From Sphaerochaetaceae bacterium (GTDB lineage Bacteria; Spirochaetota; Spirochaetia; Sphaerochaetales; Sphaerochaetaceae), in assembly GCA_016302165.1 (NCBI GenBank), contig JAEDOD010000022.1:1-20618 (forward strand): DNA of 20,618 nucleotides, written 5' to 3'. The first letter of the stretch is position 1; each line of letters starts with the position of its first letter. The notes under the pieces were generated by a model, which ran no database searches, was not told the origin of the DNA, and saw only the letters and a list, made by a program, of their open reading frames with translations. This document shows positions 14,487 to 20,618 of the stretch, in pieces. The position numbers were made by a program, and so were the translations under genes.

Positions 14487-14630
14487 AACACTAAGAGCGA
14501 AAAGGACAAAGGATTGCTACCCCTAACTACCTTTGCCACTGAACTTGTCCTCTGGATCAAGGACTCAACTATAGAACAAATCTTCCGCCAATAGGTTACA
14601 CTCTTTTCTTCTTTTGATATATCAGTTTAT
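14487..14630. other. Gap without a recognised gene; competing inverted repeats
   Basis: Within the 245-base gap between the lipid kinase and TatD-like genes, AGGACAA (14503-14509) can pair with TTGTCCT (14545-14551), while GTCCT (14547-14551) can also pair with AGGAC (14560-14564). CAAAGG (14507-14512) and CCTTTG (14530-14535) form a third alternative. A 46-codon plus-strand frame (ATG 14454 to TAG 14594) crosses the region but has no ribosome binding site. A roughly 50-codon minus-strand frame lacks a good start. No RNA family was recognised. Confidence 0.35.
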
Positions 14631-14639
14631 TGCTATAAT
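14631..14639 (+). promoter_or_regulatory. Extended -10 promoter of the TatD-like gene
   Basis: TGCTATAAT is a perfect extended -10 (TATAAT at 14634-14639). No good -35 is seen at the usual distance, which extended -10 promoters tolerate. Transcription would start near 14646, giving a leader of about 16 nt that just contains the GGAGGT ribosome binding site. Confidence 0.6.
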
Positions 14640-14661
14640 CTTAAAAAATGGAGGTAAATTT

Positions 14662-15312
14662 ATGTTTGACAGCCACTGTCACCCTGGGAAACCCACTTCT
14701 AATGCCCTGGTCTGCACTGCCTCCACCTTAGATAAGCACTTATTGTCTTATTTTCCCTACCCTTCCCTGGGAGCTCTTCCTGGCTACAACTCCTCCATAC
14801 AGGACCTGGAAGAGTGGCTTAAGATAAGTCCCTTCATTGGAGAAATAGGCCTGGACAGAAGATTTGGAGAGAAGGAAAGGCAGCTCTCTTTCTTCCGCGA
14901 GGCCTTGGAAGTCGCGTCCTCAGTCTCCGCTCTTGTCACCATCCATCAGGTTGGATACACAGACGAAATATTGAAGGCCATGGAGGACCATAGAGGCCTG
15001 ACATACATAATCCACGGTTTCACAGGCTCCCTGGAGACCGCAAAGGAAATGGAAAAAAGAGGAGGCATCATCTCCCTTTCTCCCCGAGCGGAGAAAACAA
15101 AAAGCTTCAAGTCTATACTATCCTCCGGCATTCCATTCCTTACTGAAACTGATATGGAGACAGGAGAGGAGGAAGAAAAGGCCCTTTCTTCCTGGAACAG
15201 GACCCTCTCACTCTACACTGGACGGGACATTGAGGCCCAGGTGGAAGAGTGGGTAAAGGACAACATTAAGGCAAAAATGGAAGATTTCAGAAAGAAAAAC
15301 AAAAATTTTTAA
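14662..15312 (+). CDS. TatD-family metal-dependent hydrolase, short form
   Basis: The protein has 216 residues, shorter than the 255-265 usual for TatD deoxyribonucleases. The metal-site pattern is retained: DSHCH (His5, His7), GEIGLD (Glu61), VTIHQ (His95), IIHGFTGS (His118) and LTETD (Asp164). The missing length is mostly between the first and second motifs and near the C terminus. The family includes Mg-dependent DNases and D-amino-acyl-tRNA-related enzymes; the substrate here is unknown. The start is ATG 14662, preceded by GGAGGT (14650-14655) at 6 nt; the open frame extends 16 codons further but those precede the ribosome binding site. The C terminus is very basic (FRKKNKNF). Confidence 0.82.
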   Translation: MFDSHCHPGKPTSNALVCTASTLDKHLLSYFPYPSLGALPGYNSSIQDLEEWLKISPFIGEIGLDRRFGEKERQLSFFREALEVASSVSALVTIHQVGYTDEILKAMEDHRGLTYIIHGFTGSLETAKEMEKRGGIISLSPRAEKTKSFKSILSSGIPFLTETDMETGEEEEKALSSWNRTLSLYTGRDIEAQVEEWVKDNIKAKMEDFRKKNKNF

Positions 15313-15379
15313 AAATCTTTTGGAAAAGTCACATCATTTTTTGAAATTTCTGCGTCTTAGAAGATGTAAGGAGAAAAAA

Positions 15380-16411
15380 ATGAAAAAGACTTTTACACTT
15401 CTATTATGCCTATTGGCACTGACCGCCCTCTTCGTCTCATGCACTGGAGGATCTGCAGAAACACTAGCCCATGTAAGGCTCTCTGTAGATACTGAAAGAT
15501 CAAGAACTCTTGGTGGCTCTGAGATTTCTTCCGTCACACAGTACAGGTTCACTCTTTCCAACAATGATGACACTTCCATCTCCTATTCCACAGTTATGGC
15601 AAAGGAAAGCGATGGGGTATATGACATCGGAGGAATCATGCCTGGCCATTACAATATTTTTGCTGAAGCCTTAAACAAGGATAATATGGTTCTCTCAACG
15701 TGCACTCTGGAAGACATTTATTTCCATAAAGGAAACAACTCCTTTACCGTCACCTTCAGCACTCTCCATGGCAATGGCGGACTATCTATAGCCCTGGTAT
15801 GGAATCCTATAGTATTCGCCAGCGGAAGTGGAGCTGTTGAACCAGTGATTACAGCAACGCTGAAGGCTGAAAGCGGCGGCAATGACATCAACGTGGATGT
15901 TTCCTCCGATAAGCTAAACGAAGGAAAGGCTACTCTTACAAAATCTGATCTTAGAGCAGGTTCCTACTTCCTTACTGTAAGCTTCAAGGTAGGAAACACA
16001 GAATACTTCAGTTCCGTTGACGCTGTAAGAATAGTAGATGGCAATACCACAACCGGAACCATCGACTACTCCAAAAGTGGGCACCTGACCCAAGTCATTA
16101 CTATTGTGGACAACACGATCACTCCAATAGTGGGAACAATTACAGCAAATAGGACATATCAGCCAGGAGAGCATGGACAAGGTGGAGTCACATTTACCCT
16201 AACCCTATCCAATCTTCCTAGCGGAACCTCAGAATCGGACGTAAAGGTAAAGTGGTATGGAGATGGATTCCATATGTCTAATCTGGACGACAAAAAGGTA
16301 GTCACATTCTCACCATTCTTCGGATATGCCAGATATACTGCTGTCATGTATGTGGAAGGGAAGAACGGAAGCCTTGGATCGGCCGAAATCATCTACAACT
16401 ATCCACTATAG
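15380..16411 (+). CDS. Secreted lipoprotein of unknown function
   Basis: The protein has 343 residues. An N-terminal signal peptide (MKKTFTLLLCLLALTALFVS) ends in the lipobox-like LFVSC with Cys21 as the lipidation site; Phe at -3 is outside the strict E. coli rule but accepted in spirochaetes. The mature part is Ser/Thr/Gly-rich and beta-strand-like, suggesting two or three immunoglobulin-like or prealbumin-like domains (about 35-135, 140-235, 245-343), for example the GHYNIFAEALN and AGSYFLTVSF segments. It is likely anchored in a membrane facing the periplasm or surface. The start is ATG 15380, with AAGGAG (15368-15373) 6 nt upstream; an earlier ATG at 15320 has no such site. No family is recognised. 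A strong terminator follows. Confidence 0.75.
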   Translation: MKKTFTLLLCLLALTALFVSCTGGSAETLAHVRLSVDTERSRTLGGSEISSVTQYRFTLSNNDDTSISYSTVMAKESDGVYDIGGIMPGHYNIFAEALNKDNMVLSTCTLEDIYFHKGNNSFTVTFSTLHGNGGLSIALVWNPIVFASGSGAVEPVITATLKAESGGNDINVDVSSDKLNEGKATLTKSDLRAGSYFLTVSFKVGNTEYFSSVDAVRIVDGNTTTGTIDYSKSGHLTQVITIVDNTITPIVGTITANRTYQPGEHGQGGVTFTLTLSNLPSGTSESDVKVKWYGDGFHMSNLDDKKVVTFSPFFGYARYTAVMYVEGKNGSLGSAEIIYNYPL

Positions 16412-16414
16412 GTC

Positions 16415-16437
16415 AAGGACGGAGAAATCCGTCCTTT
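16415..16437. terminator. Bidirectional terminator between convergent genes
   Basis: AAGGACGGA (16415-16423) and TCCGTCCTT (16428-16436) make a 9-bp stem capped by a GAAA tetraloop, followed by T residues on the plus strand. The A pair at the left gives a short T run on the minus strand as well. It lies 3 nt after the lipoprotein stop and overlaps the stop codon of the convergent gene. Confidence 0.75.
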
Positions 16438-17290
16438 ATTCATTGATGGATAAGGAAATGACTCCATCCTCCACACCCAATACCCTCTTCTCCTTCTCTT
16501 CTCCTCCTGCCATTTCTCCCAGCTCTCTGATAAGGCTCTGATAATCCAGGGCCACAGTAATGTCTGCGCCATTCTCATGGTTTATGGAAGAAGAGAAGGA
16601 TACAAAATATGGATCCATATGATCCACTTCCAGAGGAGAAAGGGAGAATATGCATTCTGCTCCCTCTTTAAGGAGGAAGGATAGGGAATCCCCAGCCTTT
16701 CCACTTCCACTCTGGTCCATGACAGAGAAGGAAGCATAGGGAGCGACTGACTTGACTCCTTCCACAAAACTATCAACTATTTCCTTGTTCAGAGTAGTCA
16801 TTTCTGGAACTATTATGCCGTAGAAGGATGCACAGGATTTCTCTGCTGCACTCTTTCCAGAAAGGAATGAAGCTGTAGGGAAATCAAGGTAGAAGAGCTT
16901 GAAGCCTTCCTCTTCTCCACTATCTGTAAGGCTCACAAGGACAAACTTCTCATCCTTTCCTTCTTGAGAGAGAGACAGGAAGGTATCCAGGGGAAAGAAG
17001 AATCCAACTATCATATCGTAGTCTGCATTGACAGCGCTTTTCAGAAGAGCAAAGGTGTCTGGAGAAGAAAGGGAATAGAAAACGTCAGTTTGTAGTTTCC
17101 TTTCCTTGGCAATCTCCAAAGAAGCATCAAGAAGGGCCTCTGTTACTTCTCTATAGTTTTCTGTCCTTTCATCCACTATCAATGCTATATGGCTGCGGTC
17201 TGAAAAATCCAGAGCCTCCATGGTTCCTCCTGCAAAGAGGGAAGAAAGCAGGATAGAAACAAGCAGAACACATAAAACTCTTCTCTTCAT
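16436..17290 (-). CDS. Exported BMP/PnrA-like substrate-binding protein, divergent
   Basis: The protein has 284 residues. A signal peptide (about 1-20, MKRRVLCVLLVSILLSSLFA) has no Cys near its end, so it is probably cleaved by signal peptidase I and is periplasmic. The rest alternates strands and helices as in periplasmic binding proteins: SHIALIVDERTENYREVTEA, ADYDMIVGFFFP, FVLVSLTDSG, SFLSGKSAAEKS and YGIIVPEMTTLNKEIVDSF. The order resembles BMP-family (PnrA/TmpC) nucleoside-binding proteins, which in Treponema are lipoproteins, but the second lobe looks shortened and poorly conserved. The ligand is unknown, and no ABC permease genes are nearby. The ribosome binding site GGAGGT is 5 nt before the ATG. 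Confidence 0.6.
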   Translation of the reverse strand: MKRRVLCVLLVSILLSSLFAGGTMEALDFSDRSHIALIVDERTENYREVTEALLDASLEIAKERKLQTDVFYSLSSPDTFALLKSAVNADYDMIVGFFFPLDTFLSLSQEGKDEKFVLVSLTDSGEEEGFKLFYLDFPTASFLSGKSAAEKSCASFYGIIVPEMTTLNKEIVDSFVEGVKSVAPYASFSVMDQSGSGKAGDSLSFLLKEGAECIFSLSPLEVDHMDPYFVSFSSSINHENGADITVALDYQSLIRELGEMAGGEEKEKRVLGVEDGVISLSINE

Positions 17291-17312
17291 AGGGCACCTC
17301 CATTAACAAATA

Positions 17313-17338
17313 TGCCACCAGTCATAAAACTAGTGGCA
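17313..17338 (-). terminator. Hairpin between the bS22-like gene and the BMP-like gene
   Basis: On the minus strand TGCCACTAG and CTGGTGGCA form a 9-bp stem with one G-U pair and an 8-nt loop, followed by TATTTGTT. It lies 20 nt after the small gene's stop and would end its transcript, at least partly. The T-rich tail is imperfect, so some read-through into the BMP-like gene is likely. Confidence 0.5.
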
Positions 17339-17357
17339 CGGTCTTTTTTAAGCAAGA

Positions 17358-17447
17358 TTACTTTTTCTTATGTCTCATTGCTCTGAGCTTTTTCTTTCTC
17401 TTGTGAGTAGCAATCTTATGCTTCTTTCTCTTTCTTCCGCAAGGCAT
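17358..17447 (-). CDS. Small basic ribosomal protein, bS22/AURKAIP1-COX24 type
   Basis: This is a 29-residue, extremely basic protein beginning MPCGRKRKKHKIATHKRKKK and ending LRAMRHKKK. The pattern (KKHKxxTHKRKK followed by LR..RHKKK) matches the bacterial AURKAIP1/COX24-domain small proteins, known as bS22 in mycobacterial ribosomes and widespread in Bacteroidetes and spirochaetes; they sit on the small subunit near the decoding site. It has its own good promoter (17494-17522) and an AGGAG ribosome binding site 9 nt before the ATG. It is easily missed by gene callers because of its length. It lies downstream of metG in the same direction. Confidence 0.85.
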   Translation of the reverse strand: MPCGRKRKKHKIATHKRKKKLRAMRHKKK

Positions 17448-17493
17448 GCTTGAGGTCTCCTTATTCCAATTGGATTTTTGTAATTACCGTTCC

Positions 17494-17522
17494 ATTATGG
17501 GAAATTGACTCTATCTAGTCAA
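17494..17522 (-). promoter_or_regulatory. Promoter of the bS22-like gene, overlapping a dyad
   Basis: On the minus strand TTGACT (17522-17517) and CATAAT (17499-17494) are spaced by 17 bp. The -35 is one arm of a 7-bp inverted repeat, ATTGACT-N6-AGTCAAT (17504-17523). The dyad lies 23 nt after the metG stop and could be a weak metG terminator or an operator on this promoter. Confidence 0.65.
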
Positions 17523-17546
17523 TATCCCACAACAAAACACTTTCAA

Positions 17547-19778
17547 TCAGCCAACATTTCCGTTTACGTACTTGTGTACTCTTGGATAGACTCCGTCCTT
17601 TCCAATCCTCTTTCCGTCAACTGTAACGTAGCCGTCAATGGTATGCATAGGCATATTGAAGAAGTGGTCAGCCTTAAGATAGGTAGTAATCTTTTCTGTC
17701 TCACCCTGTCCTTCATACTCAAGAACTGTTCCTACAGGAAGTTCATCTGCAAAGATGAGCTCGCAGGTGGAATGGTTCTCGTCACCCTTCTCGCTGGCTG
17801 CAAGAAGCATACCGTAGCTCTTTACACCTCTGAAGTTTGCTGGCTTCAGATTGCTTACCAGTACGATGTTTCTGCCCATAAGCTCTTCCTTTGAGTAGTA
17901 TGGAACAATTGAAGATACGATCTGTCTTGGCTCCTCTTCACCTGTATCAAGCTTCAGGATATAGAGCTTGTCGCCTTCAGGATGCTTATCGCACTCAATG
18001 ATCTTTGAAACCTTGAGAATGACCTTTTCAGCCCAGTTCTCAAGAAGTGTCTTGGTTTCGTCCATTTTTCCTTCATCCTTATTTTTCTTTGTATTCTTTT
18101 CCTTTGCTGGAGCTTCCTTCTTCTCTTCCCTTTCCTTCTGGCTGCCGGAGTAGCGCTCCCTAAGCTCCTCCACTCTCTTGTCTTCCAGCTTCTCGAAGAG
18201 AAGTGATATTTCTCCTACCTTAACTTCACCTGTAAAGTCACCGAGAGAATCCCATTTTGCACCGGAGAGGGAAAGGAAGGAGAGAATCCTTTCTCCTGTA
18301 ACAGGCATATATGGAGTAACCATTATGCCCAGGTCCCTGATGAGATATACAAGGGTCCTAAGGATAGCCTTGGCCTTTTCAGGGTTTTCGTTTCTAAGCT
18401 TCCAAGGCTCAGAAGACTGGAAGGCACGGTTACCGATATCGCTCAATGCGAAGATGGCTCTCAGGGCATCCCTTTCGTCAGCTCTTTCAAGAAGGAGAGT
18501 AATCTCCTCTTCCTTGGCCTTGATCTCCTCGTAGAGAGCATTATCCAGTTCTCCTTCGCCCAAGTCTCCGCCATAGAATCTCTTGACGAAGGTCAGTGTC
18601 CTGTTCACAAGGTTGGAGAGATTACCGATAAGCTCCTTATTGATCTTCTCCTGGAAATCCTTCCAGGTGAAGGTGAAGTCCTGCTTCTCTGGCCTGTTGT
18701 AGAACATGTAGAATCTCCAGACATCTGCAGGAATACCTGTCTCCTGTACATCGTTGCCGAAGATTCCGATTCCTCTGGACTTGCTGAACTTTCCGCCTTC
18801 ATAGTTCAGGTACTCTGTACTAGACATATGGTGGAGCATGGTCCACTTCTCTCCTGTAGCAAGAAGAGATGATGGGAATATGACAGTATGGAATGGAATG
18901 TTATCCTTTCCGATGAACTGGAAGAGTTCAGTGTTCTCAGGATCCCTCCACCAATACTCCCAGTTCTCTGTGGCATTGGCTGTAATGGAGATATATCCGA
19001 TAGGAGCATCGAACCAAACGTAGAACACCTTCTCGTCATAACCTTCCTTTGGTACAGGAATTCCCCACTTGAGATCACGGGTTATGCACCTTTCCTGAAG
19101 GCCGTCACGGATCCAGGAATTGGTGATCTGGATGGCATTCTTTGCCCAGAAGCCTTCTGTGCTGGCCTTGTCCATCCAGGCCTGAAGAAGTGGAAGAGCC
19201 TTTGGCAGGTTGATGTAAAGGTTCTTAGTCTTTCGTAGCTCAGGAGTATGGCCGCAGACAGAGCACTTTGGTTCGATAAGCTCTGTAGGATCCAGGAGGG
19301 TTCCACACTTATCACACTGGTCTCCCCTAGCCCCTTCATATCCGCAGTGAGGACAAGTTCCGGACACATATCTATCTGCAAGGAATCTCTTGCACTCTGG
19401 GCAGTAGAGCTGCTCAGACTCTTTTTCTGTTATATATCCATGGTTGTCCACTTCGGTGAAGATGTGCTGGACAATCTCAGTCTGGAGAGGAGTGCTGGTA
19501 CGTCCGAAGTAGTCGAAGGCGATGTTGAACCACTTGTAGATGTCACGATGGATAGCGTGGTAATGGTCACAGAGCTCTCTTGGGGATACTCCCTCCTGAA
19601 GGGCTCTTGTCTCACTGGCTGTACCATATTCATCTGTTCCGCAGATATAGAGTGTCTCATATCCACGGGAGCGGCAGAAACGTGCAAAAACATCGGCACT
19701 GAGAACCTGTGTCAGGTTTCCAAGGTGCGGAATGTTGTTTACATATGGAAGTGCTGAAGTAACTAGTCTTTTTTTCAT
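17547..19778 (-). CDS. metG: Methionyl-tRNA synthetase with C-terminal tRNA-binding domain
   Basis: The enzyme charges tRNA-Met. From ATG 19778 the protein is 743 residues and begins MKKRLVTSALPYVNNIPHLG with HLGN (18-21) as the class I HIGH motif; the second signature is KFSKS (330-334). Two zinc knuckles use Cys126, 129, 142, 145, 155, 158, 172 and 175. The anticodon-binding helical domain covers about 370-545. A Lys/Glu-rich linker (about 545-580) leads to an EMAP-II/Trbp111-type OB domain (about 582-690; VSKIIECDKHPEGDKLY). About 50 further residues follow this domain and look like a small extra beta domain. The open frame extends to 19856 but that part is not conserved. A TATAAT lies only 10 nt before the ATG, and no ribosome binding site is present, so the mRNA is probably leaderless. 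Confidence 0.95.
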   Translation of the reverse strand: MKKRLVTSALPYVNNIPHLGNLTQVLSADVFARFCRSRGYETLYICGTDEYGTASETRALQEGVSPRELCDHYHAIHRDIYKWFNIAFDYFGRTSTPLQTEIVQHIFTEVDNHGYITEKESEQLYCPECKRFLADRYVSGTCPHCGYEGARGDQCDKCGTLLDPTELIEPKCSVCGHTPELRKTKNLYINLPKALPLLQAWMDKASTEGFWAKNAIQITNSWIRDGLQERCITRDLKWGIPVPKEGYDEKVFYVWFDAPIGYISITANATENWEYWWRDPENTELFQFIGKDNIPFHTVIFPSSLLATGEKWTMLHHMSSTEYLNYEGGKFSKSRGIGIFGNDVQETGIPADVWRFYMFYNRPEKQDFTFTWKDFQEKINKELIGNLSNLVNRTLTFVKRFYGGDLGEGELDNALYEEIKAKEEEITLLLERADERDALRAIFALSDIGNRAFQSSEPWKLRNENPEKAKAILRTLVYLIRDLGIMVTPYMPVTGERILSFLSLSGAKWDSLGDFTGEVKVGEISLLFEKLEDKRVEELRERYSGSQKEREEKKEAPAKEKNTKKNKDEGKMDETKTLLENWAEKVILKVSKIIECDKHPEGDKLYILKLDTGEEEPRQIVSSIVPYYSKEELMGRNIVLVSNLKPANFRGVKSYGMLLAASEKGDENHSTCELIFADELPVGTVLEYEGQGETEKITTYLKADHFFNMPMHTIDGYVTVDGKRIGKDGVYPRVHKYVNGNVG

Positions 19779-19788
19779 ACAAAATAGA

Positions 19789-19794
19789 ATTATA
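19789..19794 (-). promoter_or_regulatory. -10 box of metG
   Basis: A perfect TATAAT on the minus strand is followed by 10 nt and then the metG ATG. Seventeen bp upstream the hexamer is TTTCAA, a poor -35. Transcription would start about 3-4 nt before the start codon. Confidence 0.55.
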
Positions 19795-19837
19795 GGTAAA
19801 CATTGACGAAATTGAAAGACTGGAAGATAAATTACAT

Positions 19838-20618
19838 ATGATAAAAGAACTTTCAATGGATGAGATAAGGACCCATATTCCCCTATTGGAGGAAAGAAGG
19901 GAGGAAAATCTCCTTTTTCTAAACAATCTGAAGATATATGAACATAAAAAGGATTACAAAGTATTCCTCCTTTCCTCTCTTCTGGCCATGGTATACAGAA
20001 AGAAGGCCCTAATCCTTTTCCAGGAAGGTCCTTTTGATAGTAGGGAGCTATCCGCCTTCATAGATAAAAATGGAATCAATGCCATTACTGGAGCCAAGAC
20101 CACACTTGAAAGACTGGAGGAAGCAGGAAAGGATGAATGGGAATTCCAGACATTCCCGATTATGGAAGTCACGAGGGAAAGCTTCAGAAAGGTGACAGAG
20201 AGAAGCGACAACCTATCCTTTCTCCTTACCTATGAGGATTTTCTCTCTCTTGCCCAGCTCTACAGCAGGAATGAAGAGTTCAGGGAAGGCTTTGAAACGG
20301 AAGAAAGACAGGAAGACTGGGCAGAAATCATGGAAGAGGAGATGGAATACCCCAGAGCAGCATGCGGATACTGGAAGGACGGTACTTTAATTGCAGGCGC
20401 ATACCTCTCTTCTGCCACAAAGGAAAGCGCAATGGTGGTGGGAGTCCTTGTGGACAAGGACTATAGGGGACAAGGAATCGGAACAGCGGTATCCCAGGAA
20501 ATTACAGACATCGCCCTATTCGACCATCGTATAGATAGGCTTTTTCTATGTCCATCCAGCCAGAAAGCCCAGAACATATATGGAAGACTGGGCTACACCA
20601 CTATCGGGGAATGTGGAA
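19838..20618 (+). CDS. GNAT-family N-acetyltransferase, 3' end outside the window
   Basis: An uninterrupted frame of 260 codons runs from ATG 19838 to the window edge. The protein begins MIKELSMDEIRTHIPLLEER. The last third is a GNAT domain: LIAGAYLSSATKESAMVVG forms the central strands and VLVDKDYRGQGIGTAVSQEI (about residues 203-222) is motif A with the R-G-x-G-x-G-type acetyl-CoA loop; AQNIYGRLGYTTIGE is the family's C-terminal motif, so few residues are missing. The N-terminal 140 residues lack clear features apart from helices; similar two-part GNATs exist but the substrate is unknown. The start is uncertain: no strong ribosome binding site precedes ATG 19838 or ATG 19856. It is divergent from metG. 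Confidence 0.8.
   Translation, partial: MIKELSMDEIRTHIPLLEERREENLLFLNNLKIYEHKKDYKVFLLSSLLAMVYRKKALILFQEGPFDSRELSAFIDKNGINAITGAKTTLERLEEAGKDEWEFQTFPIMEVTRESFRKVTERSDNLSFLLTYEDFLSLAQLYSRNEEFREGFETEERQEDWAEIMEEEMEYPRAACGYWKDGTLIAGAYLSSATKESAMVVGVLVDKDYRGQGIGTAVSQEITDIALFDHRIDRLFLCPSSQKAQNIYGRLGYTTIGECG

Noticed and set aside
14487..14590. tRNA, SRP RNA or 6S RNA in the kinase-TatD gap
   Set aside because: No T-loop, no SRP tetraloop domain and no 6S bubble could be built; only short competing stems are visible.
14454..14594. 46-codon frame as a real gene
   Set aside because: No ribosome binding site, the start lies inside an inverted repeat and the peptide resembles no known family; kept only as an observation.
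1..20618. CRISPR array or prophage
   Set aside because: No regularly spaced direct repeats, cas genes, integrase or phage structural genes were seen.

Overview
The window looks like a chromosomal segment of a spirochaete, probably of the Sphaerochaeta/Spirochaetales kind, at roughly 47% GC. The grounds are the relaxed lipobox (F-V-S-C) on a surface lipoprotein, a split archaeal-type glutamate synthase, a 29-residue bS22/COX24-like ribosomal protein and the gene order. This placement is an inference from gene content; no marker phylogeny could be run.

Layout. (1) Positions 1-4262, minus strand: a ribosomal/replication operon, rpsF-ssb-rpsR-(8-TM DUF2232-like protein)-rplI-dnaB, with a good promoter and a hairpin leader in front of rpsF. 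Just after the dnaB stop, at the window edge, are two hairpins that look like the right end of an IS200/IS605-type element. (2) Positions 4332-9516, minus strand: a nitrogen-assimilation operon, GOGAT amidotransferase, GOGAT FMN/ferredoxin subunit, GOGAT GXGXG subunit, type I glutamine synthetase, and an ANTAR antiterminator whose receiver domain has lost its phosphorylation residues. (3) Positions 9620-13454, plus strand: a divergent glnN (type III glutamine synthetase)-asnB operon. Its leader holds an intrinsic terminator, and the 5' arm of that terminator can refold into an ANTAR-type hairpin with a hexaloop. (4) Positions 13498-16437, plus strand: a diacylglycerol/lipid kinase, a 245-base gap with structured DNA, a short TatD-like hydrolase and an orphan lipoprotein. 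(5) Positions 16436-19794, minus strand: a BMP-like periplasmic binding protein, the small bS22-like gene and metG, which appears to be leaderless. (6) Positions 19838-20618, plus strand: a GNAT acetyltransferase that runs off the window.

Working together, regions 2 and 3 form one nitrogen module. Two unrelated glutamine synthetases capture ammonium, a probably ferredoxin-linked split GOGAT makes glutamate, and AsnB passes glutamine nitrogen to asparagine. The most interesting inference is that the ANTAR protein encoded downstream of glnA controls the divergent glnN-asnB operon by antitermination at the leader hairpin, without receiver phosphorylation.
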